64,000 bases of DNA from Spirodela intermedia. Taxonomy: Eukaryota; Streptophyta; Magnoliopsida; Alismatales; Araceae. A program made the position numbers and the translations under genes. Position 1 is the first letter of the stretch, and each line of letters begins with the position of its first letter. Positions 46,564 through 59,606 of the stretch are shown one piece after another. The DNA lies in NCBI GenBank assembly GCA_902729315.2, contig LR746267.1, positions 2,209,501 through 2,273,500 of the forward strand, written 5' to 3'. The notes beneath the pieces were generated by a model, which did not search any database, was not told the origin of the DNA, and saw only the letters and a list, made by a program, of their open reading frames with translations.

Positions 46564-47344
46564 ACTATCACTTCTTGCACCATGGAATAAGACTTCTCCC
46601 AACTTAGGACCAACTTGTTCTCCACACATATTTTCAACACCTTGGACAAGTTAGATAAACAATCATTAAAAGATGATCCAAATATAGAAAAATCGTCCAT
46701 AAAAATCTCTAGACAATCATTTACTAAGTTAGAAAACATGGTAGTCATGTATCTTTGAAAAGTAGCTGGTGCATTACATAAACCAAAAGGCATCCTTCTA
46801 AAAGCAAAAGTTCTAATAAGACATGCGAAAGTAATTTTCTCTTGATCATCTTCATGTATAGCTATTTGATTATAACCAAAATATCCATCAAGAAAACAAA
46901 AATATTCTTGTCTTGCAAGCTTTTCTAGAATCTGATTAATGAAAGGTAGAGGGTAGTGATCTTTCTTAGTGGCTAAGTTTAACTTCTTATAATCAATGCA
47001 AACTCTCCATCCTATTGTTAATCTAGTTTGAAGTTCCTCACCTTGTTTATTTTTCTGCACAGTAATACCAGATGTTTTTGGGACAACATGAATAGGGCTC
47101 ACCCAAGGACTATTAGAGATTGCATATATAAAACCAACTTTCAACCATTTCATAATTTCATTCTTGACCACTTCAAACATGTGGGGCTTAGGCGCCTTAG
47201 AAATTCTCTAGATGACTTGACATTCTCATCAACAAAAAATTTATGTTCACATGTCCTTACTAATGCCATGAATATCATCAATAGACCAACCAATAGCAGA
47301 TTTATGCATTTTAAGAATTTCCAACAATGATAATTCTTGATCAC
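46564..47344 (-). pseudogene. Athila-like reverse transcriptase (5' part)
   Basis: The minus-strand frame 47180..46569 carries WVSPIHVVPK, GWRVCIDYKKLNLATKKDHY, PLPFINQILEKL, FLDGYFGYNQIAI, FRRMPFGLCNAPATFQRYM and the catalytic IFMDDFSIFG, all standard Ty3/gypsy RT motifs with the two adjacent Asp residues present. The frame ends at the element B insertion (site ACTAT) and resumes at 38092 in the same reading frame. A frameshift separates it from the upstream stretch 47344..47150. Confidence 0.93.
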
Positions 47345-47627
47345 AAGATAAACGGGATGAGATAATAACTAGATAAGTTCTACAAGGCCCATGACATACA
47401 TATTTAAGTGAGCTAGGCAATGGTTTTAATTATAATTTAGATGTAGGTAAATCAAGTGGAATATTTACAGTTTCATCCTCAACTTCAAGATCATCATCAC
47501 AAGGAACTTCTGAATATAAAAGAGAAGAAGGTTGTTCAAGAATCTCATCCTCAATTACATCACAAAAACACATGTCCTCCCCTAAATTTTCTGGAAAGTT
47601 AAGGAGTTTAGATACCTGAACGTTCAC
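47345..47627 (-). pseudogene. Athila-like pol: acidic linker between protease and RT
   Basis: The frame 47627..47430 reads an acidic spacer (EVEDETVNIPLDLPTSKL at its end) typical between protease and RT in Athila elements. The following bases hold CHGPCRTYLV and LSLLEILKMHKSAIGWSIDDI before a stop. No catalytic domain. Confidence 0.7.
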
Positions 47628-48142
47628 CTTTTCTTTCCTACTTTAATTTTGACAATTCCTTTTCCAAAATCTGTACTAACTTGAGATGTAGCTGAGAAAG
47701 GTCTACCTAGAATTATGGGCGCATGGCTCAAATTCTCAATAACCTTCATATCAGCAACAATAAAGTCAACAGGAAAACAATAATTTTCCACTCTCACAAT
47801 CACATCCTCTAGCTTCCTAATTGGTTGTCTAATTGATCCATCTGCTAGTTGTAGCTCAATAAAGATAGGCTCTACTTCACCAAATTTAAATTTATCAAAA
47901 ATAGCTTTAGGTATAATATTCACACTCTCCAGTGTGTCCAAAAGTGTTCTACCAAAAATCATTCCCCCAATTACACATTTAATAAGTGGGGCTCCTGGAT
48001 TCCTTCTCTTCCTAAGAAGCTGATTCAATAAAATGGAACTAATACTTTTAGATAATTGTATCATCTTCTGCTTTATCGACTGAGTACAAAGATTTTTAAG
48101 AAACTTAGAATAAGAAGGGATATTCTGAATAGCATCTACCAA
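47624..48142 (-). pseudogene. Athila-like aspartic protease
   Basis: The 172-residue frame has GAPLIKCVIGG, the active-site region LLDTLESVNIIP, LQLADGSI, PVDFIVAD and ILGRPF, in the order of Athila retroviral-type proteases. The active-site Asp is present but the expected glycine of the D-[TSL]-G motif is replaced (DTL), so the copy is probably inactive. It is separated by a stop from the gag-side frame at 48157..48414. Confidence 0.88.
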
Positions 48143-48156
48143 AGGGAAAGTGATAG

Positions 48157-49264
48157 TTACTTAAAAATTTTAAGCAATTGACTATCATTAGGAGGGACTT
48201 TGGAAGACTTTAAAGCTTGGGGAAATGGAATAGGAGGCACATAAACTTTTGGATCAGGTTCAGGTATGGCTGATTTTTCTATATGTTCATCAAGAATTTT
48301 CATCAAAACATCATCAACTTCCTCATTTTTCACATCATTAAGCTCTTCAAAAGATCTAGGTTCAAATGGATCAGGTAATTCCTTCCCATTCCTAAATCTC
48401 GAAATTCCACTCACAAATTCATGCTCATGATGTTCTTCTTCACAAAAAATATTTTCATTTAAATCAACATGATGTGAATAATCATTAGCATGATCAATAT
48501 AGGAAACATTTCTAGGATTAACACAAGGCTGGGTTGGGAGTTGACCTGAATTTTGGGTATTTTAACCCACATGATCCATTTTACCTTTGTTCTTTTCTCC
48601 TTTGAAGTTCCCTTGGAAACTTTGCCCTTCATGCCCATGGTTTTGCCTCTCTAGTTGCTCAATTCTGATCTATATCATCTTGTTCTACTCTAGCACTTCA
48701 TCCTACTTCATCATTACCTATTTCAAAAGATCTATCATAGAGTTAGAAGATGCATCCTGAAAACTAGAAGTAAAATTTGAGCAAGGGTTAGGAGCAAAGT
48801 TCTGAAAATTCTGATAATTTTGTTGATGATATGGACGTGGCTGGTAGTTGTTGTTTCCCTCTTTATTCCATCCTTGATTGCCATAACCTCCTCTTTGATT
48901 CCAAACTCCTTGCATTTGAGTGTTTCTCTCAAATGCATTAACTTGTTCAAGAGTAGGGCAAATGTCATTAGTATGATCATAACTCTCACAAATGGAACAA
49001 AGAAAAGATGGCTTAGAGATTGGAGAGAATGAGGTAAAGTTAGAAGAAGGATTCATCATATTCTTCATCTGCTTGGTAAGCTCCTCCATAGCTTGGCCCA
49101 CCTTGCCAATGTCCCCCTCCACTTTATCTCTCCATATATCTGGTTCTATAGTACTAACTTTAAGGAGACCTCCACATTTTGGTGCTGAAATCCATCCATT
49201 TTGACTCAATTCTTGATGATAAGCACAACTATCTACCAATTTCTCAATAATGTTAGTGGCTTCA
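48157..49264 (-). pseudogene. Athila-like gag, C-terminal part with zinc knuckle
   Basis: The frame 49264..48718 starts in ATNIIEKLVD, reads ELSQNGWISAPKCGGLLKVS, then a CCHC zinc knuckle CSICESYDHTNDIC (C-x2-C-x4-H-x4-C) and a Gln/Asn/Tyr-rich tail, as in Athila gag. Frames 48715..48157 continue to a basic/acidic spacer (FEPRSFEELNDVKNEEVDD). The N-terminal gag lies at 50786..51315, separated by an LTR1. Confidence 0.88.
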
Positions 49265-50785
49265 TAATAAGTCTTCATTATCATGAGTTAATAATTAGTA
49301 AATAATATAGTTTTAGCCTTAACTCATGATAAATAGACTGATATTTGTGTTAAAGTATGATTTGTGATTTTCAGTTGATTAACATGAATTTTTAGGTAAT
49401 TATGCAATTTTATACGATTTTTATAGTCTTACTTTTGAGATAAATGAAGAATAAAAAATAAAAATATTGCAAAATGAGGGGACCAGCCGGCCAGCCAGGC
49501 CCGCAAGCGGGTCGGAAGCGCAATCAGGGAGTAGCTGCAAGCAGGGGCTCGAGCGGCTTGGCTTGGACCAATAGGGGCACGTGTGCGCCACTCCCCTTCC
49601 ACGTCACCGGTGGCCAACCAGTTGTGGGGCAAGGAGTGGTTGTACATGCGAGAGTAGTGACTTTGCTTATAAAGCTAACATTACTATATATTCATCCGAA
49701 AAATCAGCACACAACCGATGTGGGACTAAACCCGCGTCACACCTTCCTCAGAGGTGGGTGACTGACGAGGGTTCGAATCTTCCCAGAGTCAAAATTCATA
49801 TATTTTTATCTGATTATCGTGACTTTCTTGTAGATTGTTGGTGAAGGATTAAGTAACGAGAATCGCTGGATCATTGGCGAAAATCTCGTCAATGCGATTC
49901 GCGGAGTATTGCTACTAAAATTGTTGAACAATTCGCGATAAAGGGATTGCAATCCATCAAGTAAGTTATCTCCAATTGATCGACGAACAAGCCATCGTCA
50001 GGAAGAGGATGATCTGCCAGGAGACGAGTCGCCACCTCTTGAGAGCGTACCAGATGCGATGAAGAGCCTCCTCTTGCTGCGCGGACCTGAGGATGAAGCT
50101 CCCTAACACGCGCCCCACCTCCATCCAACTCCTCTCCGTCGAGTGATAGCTGCCGGAGAGCCGTAAAGTCACCATTTTTCTGCTCCGTCGGGTGACAGCC
50201 ACTGGAGATGACGACCCACTTCATTGATCTCTAGACTTCGCGAGAAGATCTAGAGATTACCCACGTCGTCTTTGTCCAAGGAGAGCCTTCGAGGCTGTAG
50301 ACACTACACAACGATCCTCTCGAATGTTCAGGATTCCGATACATTGCCGACGTATTGCTGTCGCGATGTCAGAACTCTGTTTTCCTGTTTTCAATTTACT
50401 TTACACTTCATTTAGTGATAATTTTTGTGTTTTTAAGTTATCAAAATATACTTTGTTCAATTACGATTCTTTCGGCTTTTACAGATCTTAATTTGATTAA
50501 TTAAATCGTCTGTAATTGCTTACGCAATAATCACCAGGTGGAACTCTATTTCCACCCGCTTCACGTCCGCCGGGTGCTGATGTCATCCCGATGTCCGCAC
50601 TCTTATTTCCTTTTTTTGTGAATTTTAAATATATTTCTTTTTTATTTTTTAATATAAAATGTATAGAAAATCGTATTCTTTGAGAAAAATTCTGAATAAT
50701 TACCAGATATTATATTACATCTTTGTGATTGACTTGGAAAATTACTGCTATTTTTGGAAGTTTTATTAAATTATAATTGATATAT
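49265..50785 (+). repeat. LTR1 inserted in the Athila gag, sense-3' end deleted
   Basis: It starts TAATAAGTCTTC (decayed TGATAAGTC) and runs to about 50785, lacking the last 120 or so bases of LTR1. About 25 gag codons are also missing at that side, so one deletion removed the right border. No TSD remains. Confidence 0.83.
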
Positions 50786-51315
50786 AAGATCTTGGGTACT
50801 TTCTAATAAGATCTTTCATTCTATCTCATGCATCACTAAAAGAGTCAACTCCTTGGGTAAAATCCCTAATGGCTTTTCAATAAGCATTAGTTCTTCCAAC
50901 TGAATAAAACTTTTGTAAAAATTAATTTTCCATTTCATTCCAATATTGAAAATTTTTACCCATGGTTCTGAACCAATCTTTCACTTTATCCGACAATGTA
51001 TGAGAAAATATTCTCATTTTCAGCACATCTGCATTAACTCCTGCAATATTATGCGAATCACATTTTTCCACAAAATCATATAAATAAGCATGGGTATCCT
51101 CATTCAATTTCCCATAAAAAAGAAGGCAACATATTATAAACAGTAGAATCAAGTTTGAAATTCATATTTGCCTCAATGTTCCCATAAATCTGAGGCTGAA
51201 TTTTACTATCAGCTGGTTCGTAAAATTCCCTTAGCCTCATTATTCTATTTTGATTGTTAAGCATTTCACCCATCTCCTCAAAATGTTGAGATTTTTCCAC
51301 TGTTTCTAGGCTCAT
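50786..51315 (-). pseudogene. Athila-like gag, N-terminal part
   Basis: Minus frames read MRLREFYEPAD, NFKLDSTVYNMLPSF, then after a frameshift near 51120 KLNEDTHAYLYDFVEKC, LKMRIFSHTLSDKVKDWF, FYSVGRTNAY and DRMKDLIRKYP, in Athila gag order. The normal LPTFHG-type start motif and the frame are damaged by the shift. Confidence 0.85.
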
Positions 51316-51563
51316 TAGAGGGGGTCATTGCGACCTTCTACCCTGCATACAAAGTCAAGACCAGAAAATAATGCAAAAGATGTCTTAAAAGAAAAGGTTA
51401 GAGGTCACCAAAGGTTGCCCTCTCACTCTTCTCCTTTGAGAAAATTCCCTGCACTTAACTAGTTAACTCTAAAATAGAAAAATCTGAAAGACAATAAAAA
51501 TTTTCAAACTCAAAAAAAATTCAGAAACTAAATTTACCTTGCGTCCCCAGCAATGGTGCCAAT
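51316..51563 (-). other. Leader and primer-binding site of the Athila element
   Basis: On the minus strand, TTGGCACCATTGCTGGGGAC (about 51562 down to 51543) directly follows the LTR2 end and resembles the tRNA-Asp-type PBS. The AT-rich leader leads into gag. Confidence 0.82.
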
Positions 51564-53185
51564 TGATAAGTCCAAATTTAAGGGTTTTTGCGTAGCTCTT
51601 TTAATTCAAGCTTAACCAATAATAAATTTTCCACTTAGTTACTCTATATCATACATAATGCGAGTAAGGGGTCAATCCACAGGGAGACAAGAGTTCAATT
51701 TCAGATTTTTTTTAAGTCTTAGAAATGGTAGAAATAAATTTAGAAGTTAGGAATTCACTCTTTGGAAGTATTTCACGATTTTAGAGAGCTTAATAGAATT
51801 TTCTGGAATTAACCTGTGCATAAAATATAGCTAATGATTAGAATTTTATTTTTTTGTATTTGTTTCTAATTTTAATTTGTTAATTGATTTTAATTGATTT
51901 TTTATTTTTTATTTTTTATTTTATTTTAGTTTTTTTAATGCAAAAGAACAACAATAAATAATACTAAAATAACTTACCTTGGCGGTTGACGGTCGGCTCA
52001 GAGGATGGGCTGCACGGGTCGCAGATCTCTCGTGACAGTTTCCCGACCTAACCGAAATTTAGGACTTTCGATTACGTCCGGAAGGGTAGAGAGAGAGAGA
52101 GAGAGAGAGAGAGCGAACGGCAGCGACTGCACGGCGGCTGGCAAAAGGCGGCAGCAGTGGTCGGCGGACGTGCGGCGGCTGGCGATGGGCACGCGGCGAT
52201 GCTCAGCTGACACGCGGCTTCTGGCGATAGGGAGCGGCGGTGGTCGGCGAACGAGAGAGACGAGAAGCGACGGGCACGCAGCGACCGGCAGCGAGCGCAC
52301 GTCGGCTGGCGAAAAGCGGCGGCAGACCGAGCGACGGAAGACGGCGGGAAGTGACGGAGGCTGCGGGAGAAGGCGGAGAGAGCAGGAACGATGGGCGAAA
52401 ACAGAGGGAAACGTGGAGCAGCTGAAGGGGGCGGAACGGAAGACAGAGCGATGGGAAACAGCAGAAAATGGGTGCTGATGTTCGTCCTTTGAGCCCTCAA
52501 GACTCCTTCCTCTTCTTGGATCCTTATATTCCGCTAGGATCAGGCGTTTTTCACTGCAAGAAGGAGAAGAACAAGAGTGAACGCGTCAAAACGACTTACA
52601 TCTATCAAGGTGGATACCTCAAATCCTGGAGAATGTCTTGTCCTACTAGCTAGCCGTTGCTAGAGCACGTCCAGAATGGGATGGGAAAGAGGGAGGAAGA
52701 GAGTCTTTATACAAGGGTAAGTATGACTAAAATGCCCCTTCATAATTCCCTAGTCTCTCTCCATAAATTTCTACATCGCTTCCTCTACGGACTTAGGCGG
52801 GTCTAAATGGGCCTGGACATGGCCCCCGAACCTCCTCTAATTTCTCTTTGAAGATCCAAATCCGAAATTCCTCCAAAGTACTACTAGCCCATTAAGCTAA
52901 CTTTCGTCCACTAAAATGCTCTTAATTTATTGTTGATTTCTGTTAAATTCTGCATGCATGAAAACTTGAAAATATTTATCAGTAATAAAACTGCTTGACT
53001 TCATAGAAGTCAAGTAGGGTTAGTCAAAAATCATGCAAAATTCATGCATAGTGTGCAAATAGTGAAATTAATGCAAATCCAAAAATATTTAAATCATTCT
53101 ATTAATAACATGATATTTTCAGGATTTAAATGAACAAAAACCAGATGAAATGTAAGGAATAATCAACACAAATATCAAGTTATCA
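51564..53185 (-). repeat. 5' LTR2 of the Athila element
   Basis: It reads TGATAAGTCC at the left and CAAGTTATCA at the right (1622 bases, minus). The outer flank TTGTC (53186..53190) is GACAA in sense, one base different from AACAA after the partner LTR at 13781..15106. It contains a (GA) microsatellite (52087..52113) and a GC-rich block whose open frames on both strands are by-products of composition. Confidence 0.9.
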
Positions 53186-54200
53186 TTGTCCAAGAGACAG
53201 ACTAAATTTGGACAACAATTTATTTTTTACTTTCAATATTTACCTACTTGCTTTTGTCATTTATTTATATTTTACCATAAGTTATTCTGTTTCATACATA
53301 TTTCGATTGAAATGAATATAACTAATTCAGAACTTGATAAATGATCTTTGTTCTTCTTTTGAATCATCCGAAACTTATTTGAGATTAAATTAAGATCATT
53401 TTCAACTTATTTTCTATTAATTTTTGCAGTTGAATCTTGACGTATTTATACTCCCTACATTCCACGAATAATAATTATTCTTCTATTTTTGAATGTGTAA
53501 TTAGTAAAATTAAAAATTACTTAATAATCATTGAACTATTAAAATAATATAGAGATATTCATGACTGACCTCATGTCATGTGTGTGACTTCTCGAATAGA
53601 CACTCATCCAAAAATAATGGTCACCATGAAAACAGGTTGATCATACTTTTCTCTTTCCTTATTATTGTCTTATTTCTCTCTATCCTTCTCTCGTGAGACT
53701 ACTTCTTCTTTCTTCATTTCTTGTGAGATCTCACCCTCTCGTTTGATCGCTCTTCTTCTCTTTTTTTTCAATGATTGATTTCCCTCTCTCTCCTTCTCTC
53801 TCCCTCTCTCTCTTATGAGACCATTCTCTCGCTTTGTCTCACATGAGATTTCCTTCTCTCTTCTCTCTCTCCTCTCTCTCTTGTGAGATCTTTCTCTCTC
53901 TTCATCTCACATGAGATTTTCTCATCTCTCTTTTCTCTTTCTCATCTCTCTTTTCTTCCTTCCTTTTCTCCACTTTTCTTCCTTTATTCTTCTCACCTCA
54001 CTATTCTATTTTATTATTTCTATTAAATATTAATAAAATATTAAAATCACTTTATATATTACTAAATTAGTTTTCACAACATATTAATCAATCTTCTTAT
54101 GTTCAACCTGAGACTTACTTCTATATTAATATTTTATTAAGTCTTAGTTATAAATATTATTAGATAATGTGGATTTAAATACAACAACAAGTGCACATCA
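53186..54200. repeat. LTR3 copy, target of the Athila insertion
   Basis: It parallels 16925..17836 throughout, with CATAAGTTATTCTG-like text, GGTCACCATGAAAA, a CT-rich tract with TCTCGTGAGA and TCTTATGAGA palindromes (53640..53990), and the end GTGCACATCA. Its left edge is set by the Athila insertion; the missing part should lie beyond 15107 in the inverted segment. Confidence 0.65.
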
Positions 54201-56375
54201 CATATATATTATAACACTTCATAAAATTTCTACAAGTCTCCAATCTAGGCACAAGCCATGGGCCATAGGGATGGTTGCCTACATCATGTTATCATGAAAT
54301 GAAATAAAATAAAAATAAATAAATAAAATATATTAAATATTTTTTCTTTTCTTTTCTTAAAAAATATATTAACTCTTTTAACTTCTAACCTTATAAATTA
54401 AATATATAAAACTATATTTTCTTCTATGAATTAAAATAATATATTATTTAAATAAAATAAGTTAAGAACCAAAAATCAAACATTAACAATCACATCAGAT
54501 AACACTTAAAGTAATTTCAGATAACATGAGGAAGAAGCTAAATTACAAAGGAAAAGAAACTGTGGAAACATAATACATGGGAAGGAAGATCTATCATCAC
54601 TTGCTACCACCTCCCCTTCTTGTTCATTCCACAACATCCAACTCCACCACCTATCACACTTTATCCACTTTTGAGAGTTGCCTCCTTCATCCTTTTCCCT
54701 TACATAGAAAATGCAACATAGAAAAGTGCTAGATAGTATTCACTTCCAACATATTAAGTCCTGTTCCTCTTGGTTAGACAAAATAGTAGCCTATCCCAAT
54801 TTTGATTTTCTTGATGAAACCTGCACATACTACTTATCTTCCTCAATCAGTACTGGAAAAGAAATATCAAATTATTCAGCAAGCTCCTTGAGCAGATTCT
54901 TGAAAAACTAAATCAAACCTTTTGAAACAATCTAACCATTTAACAAAATTGGAAAATCCATCTATTTGCACAATGTTTTAGAAATTGTCCACTTTCCCTA
55001 ATATGTAAATAGATGAGGATAGGGAAATGACAAGAGTGAGATACTAGGTATTTGACATAGTTATGATAGTGTTTTTTATTTTTCAAGGGCTTTTTTTACA
55101 TTCGGTGATATCTTAAACCAAACATGCTAAATCATAGTTATTGGGCCAAAAATCTGTAGTAGTTTGGAAGTAAAATGATCAAGAAGGATCCTTTAATGCA
55201 AGTGAGAGATTGTTTTATGCAAGGAGGCATTGTATAATGTATGAAGATGCCAAAAAACTTTCTTCAACATTACAAAAGTAATAGCTGAAGTACAAGAAGC
55301 AATGTGATCCACATGTTTATGTCATAGTAATGGAGAAATGAAGATAATATGAAATTAATTAGGGAAGATTTTTTACCGAGGTAGAACTCTTGGAATGGTC
55401 GATATTAGAAGTCCTCAATCATGTGTTATGCAGTTATGCATTAGAAAATTAGGGATTGATAATGTTCTCAATTTAGAAGTTACAAACATAGTATAGGAAG
55501 AAAAAGTTTCGGGTATCAAAGAAATATTTCTTCTCTTTGTATGGCAGCAAAGGAGACCAATGTAATAATGATTTTTTACTCAAGTGAAAGAAGGTTTATA
55601 ATCTGAAGGGAAATTGAGAGAAGAGAAAATTTTGCAACTTGATTCCTTTTAAAGGAGGGTTCAGTTTCTCTTGTAAAAGGTGAAGCCTTGATGCAGGACT
55701 TCATACAGATGATCACCCACAGATGCCCACATTCATTCCTTTTTAAATAATCCCTAGTTTACATAGCATCGACTCTCTAGACAGCATCCATCTCATAGGT
55801 CACCCATGGAATGCACATTGAATGCACAACTGAATACACCTGAAACATTATTGATAATATGTAGAAGGAACATCTTAATGAATCAATTTTATGTGATAAT
55901 TAAGGCTAAATGTTAAGAGATATCAATTTTACAATGGTTAATCAAATTAAATAAAAAACATCAAATGGGTTTTAGAATATATTTCATGAATTTTTTGTCA
56001 AAAATCCAACTTATTATTTTTTTAGAAATTTGCATTTCACGATTTAACTCATATAAAAATGTATTATCTAAAGAATAGCCTTGAGAAATATTTCCCATTT
56101 TTGTATCCCCTTTTCTGCAGTCATAAACTTGTAGAACTTGACAGAAGGTCTTTTGGACATTCAACCCGTCGTCACATGACAAATGAAAATGGTGGCAGTA
56201 GTGCATTGACAAGGGAGTGGCTATGATGGAGTTGGGCTCACCTCCTACATGACAGGTAGAGGTAGAGCTGAGGATGGCAGTAGCATGGTAGTTGCATTTA
56301 TAGTAGTAGTGAGTTCCCCTCCTAGGCAATAGGTGAAGGTGGAGCCAAGAATGGCAGTAGCATTTACTATGGTAG
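54201..56375. other. Unassigned DNA
   Basis: I recognise no gene or LTR family here. Open frames are short, with no known motif. Bases 56225..56370 contain an imperfect duplication of a block with ATGGCAGTAGCAT and GAGGTGGAGC-like phrases. The segment ends at the TSD (GGTAG) of element A3. Confidence 0.4.
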
Positions 56376-58014
56376 TGATAAGTCTTCATTATCATGAGTT
56401 AATAATTAGTAAATAATATAGTTTTAGCTTTAACTCATGATAAATAGACTTATATTTGTGTTTAAGTGTGAAAAGTGGTTTTCAGTTAATTATGTGAATT
56501 TTGGGATAATTATGTGATTTTACATGAATTTATATGATTTTTACAATCTTACTTTTGTAATAAATGAAGAAAAAAAATAAAAAATAAAAATAAGACAAAA
56601 CAAGGGGGACCCGTCGCCCAACTAGGCCCGCAAGTAGGTCGGAAGCTCAATTGGAGAGTAGCCACGAGCAGAGGCTCGAGCGACTTGGACCAATAGGGGA
56701 CACTTGTGTGCCACTCCCCTTCCATGTCACCAATGACCAGCTGGCTGTGGGGCAAGGAGTGGTCGTACACGTGAGAGAAGGGACTTTGCTTAGAAATGTA
56801 ACATTAGTATATATTCACCCAAAAAATCGGCACACAGCCAATGTGGGACTAAACCCACGTCACACCTTCTTTAGAAGAGGCGGGCAACTGACGTGGGTTC
56901 AAGTCCCTCTAGAGTCAAAAGTCATATATTTTTATTTAATAATCTCGACTTTCTTGCAGATTGCTAGTGAAGGATGAAGTAACAAAAATCGCTAGATCAT
57001 CGGCAAAAATCTCGTCAATGCAATTCGCAGAGCATTGCTACTAAAATTGCTAAATGATTCACGATAAAAGGATTGCAAATCCATTGAGTAAATCATCTTC
57101 GATTGATCGATGAACAAACCATCATCAAGAAGAGGACGATCCGCTGGGAGATGAGTCGCCACCTCCTGAGAGCATATTGGATGTGATGAAGAGCCTCCTC
57201 TTGCTCCGCAGACTTGAAGATGAAGCTCCCTAACACGTGCCCCACCTCCATCTAGCTCCTCTTCGTCAGGTGATAGCCACCGAAGAGCCGCAAAGTCATT
57301 GTTTTTCCACTCCACCAGGTGACAATTGTTGGAGATGATTCGATGACCCATTTCATTAATCTCTAGACTTCACAAGGAGATCTAGAGATTGTCCATGTCG
57401 TCTTTGTCCAAGGAGAGCCTTTGAGGCTGCAGACACTACACGACGATCCTCTCAAATGCTCAGGATTTCGGTGCATCACCGATGCATCGCCGTTGCGATG
57501 CTAGAACTCTATTTTCCTACTTTCAACTTACTTCACGCTTCAATTAGTGATAATTTTTGTGATTTTAATTTACTAAAATATACTTTATTCTATTACGACT
57601 CTTTTAACTTTTATAGATCTTAATTTGATTAATTAAATCATCTGTAATCACTTACATAAGAATCACTAGACAGAACTCTATTTTTGCTTGATTTGCATTC
57701 ACCGAGTGCTAACGTCATCTTGACGTTTGCACTCTTATTTCCCTTTTTCGTGAATTTTAAATATATTTTCTTTCATTTCCTAATATAATATTTATAAAAA
57801 ATCTTATTCATTGAGAACACTTCTAAATAATTACCAAATATTATATTACATCTCTATGATTGTCTTAGAAAATTACCAATATTTTTAGATGTTTTATTAA
57901 ATTATAATTGATATATTTATTCATAAATACTTCTAAATATCTAAAAAATTATATTTTCTAGTTTTATAAATTTTAAATTTGTGTGATTTAATATACAATG
58001 ACAAAGTCACATCA
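56376..58014 (+). repeat. 5' LTR1 of element A3
   Basis: It runs from TGATAAGTCTTC to AAGTCACATCA (1639 bases), directly followed by AATTTTAGTGCCATTGCTAG, a decayed PBS. CG decay is intermediate between the young copies P and Q and the old copies. Confidence 0.9.
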
Positions 58015-58300
58015 AATTTTAGTGCCATTGCTAGAGATGTATTGCATAATATTTAGTATTTTTCTATTTTTCTCTTAGAGTACACAAAAAAGTTTAACTC
58101 TTGCTTTATTTTTTTTAAAAAAAAAGGAGAATGAAGAGAAGCAAGGTAAGGACTAGAGCATATTGAAGGAGGGTAACAATTACTAAACTTTTCTCTTGAA
58201 TTTATTGATTTTTATGTATGGTAAAAGATCCTTGCATCCAAGGCTAGAAAATCCTTTCATTATTTCATTCAAAATTTAAAATCCGAAAGAAAAATCAATT

Positions 58301-59600
58301 TTGATGAATCTTGAAAGAAGTATAGGTCAAACTGAGAGCAATCCTATGGCCATGAAAAATCATTATATCTTGTATTCATTTCAAAGAGCATCTAATATTA
58401 GAGTCCTATTAACACTCACTATTAAATTCAAAATAAATCTAAGAATTTTTCAAATGCTCCCTAATTTTCATGGATTGCCTTTAGAGGAACCTCATCAACA
58501 CTTAGAAAAATTTCATATGATTTGTGATTTAGTTAATCTCTCTCAAATTATACCAGAAATTATTAAGATGAAATTATTTCCTCATGCACTTAGGGACAAA
58601 GCTAGTCATTAGCTATCCACATTAGATAGAGAATTAACTAGCTGAAAAGACATAGAATAGGCCTTTCTTCAAAAATTTTATCCCTTAGGAAAAACCCAAA
58701 ATATGAGAAAATATATATGAAATTTTTCTCAAAGATTAGAAGAAACTTTGCATGAGACATAGAAAAAATTCAAAGATTTACTTAGAAAGTGTCCTCATCA
58801 TGCTATACCCAAGTGGCAGCTCAATAGAATTTTTTATGATGGATTATTAGAATAAAATAGAAACATGGTTGATTCTATATGTGGAAGAGCTTTTATAGAG
58901 AAAACCCCTGATGAGATTTATAGTTTTTATGAGAATTTAAATAAAAATTCTAGAGATCAAGCTTCTTTTGAATTATATGATAGGGATAAGAAGAGAAGAA
59001 TTTATAAATTACATTATGATGATGATTTTAAATTTAGAAATGAGGTTAATCAGATTAATCAAAGATTAGAAAAACTTGATTTACTTATTGACAATATTAG
59101 AAAGCCTCTTAACCCTCAATTTAATTCAAATAGTACACGTCTTATGTATGGTGAAAATGATCATTTCGAATTTCAATATCATCTTAGGCAAGAACAAGTG
59201 TAGGTACCCCACAATTTTAGTAAAAATAGGGAATATTTTTCTAATTCTTATAATCCTGTGGAGAAACCCAAATAATATTCAAAATCCAGAAGCACTTAGA
59301 TCCAATTCAAATTTTGAATTTCGTCAAAATAAGAAAATAGTTTTCAGAAAAATCAGCCCTTTCAAACCCAACTTGATACTATGGAAATGATGCAACAAAT
59401 GAGCCAAATGATGTAACAAACTATGAATTAAATGATGTTGCACCAAAAACAAATTATGGAGGCTCTTGGGAATAAGAGAGAAGAGGGACAGCTACCTAGT
59501 TAGCCTGTAGAAAATTCAAGGAATTGTCTAATAATAGGATTTTAGCAAAGGGAGTCTAGTAGTATGAATCTAAGAAAAAAACCCACAAAATGAAAATGTT
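58301..59600 (+). pseudogene. Degenerate gag of element A3
   Basis: Frames read QMLPNFHGLPLEEPHQHLEK, EIIKMKLFPHALRDK, IFYDGLLE, then CGRAFIEKTPDEIYSFYENL and VNQINQRLEKLDLLI (58865..59203). A WRNPNNIQNPEA and Met/Gln-rich linker leads toward the acidic ORF. Stops and shifts lie near 58610, 58640, 58855, 59204 and 59400. No zinc knuckle is visible. Confidence 0.78.
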
Positions 59601-59606
59601 AAGACA

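Noticed and set aside
55961-56395. 144-codon minus-strand frame
   Set aside because: It reads through an imperfect GGCAGTAG/GTAGTAG repeat and into the LTR1 of A3; His/Tyr/Cys-rich composition comes from the repeat.
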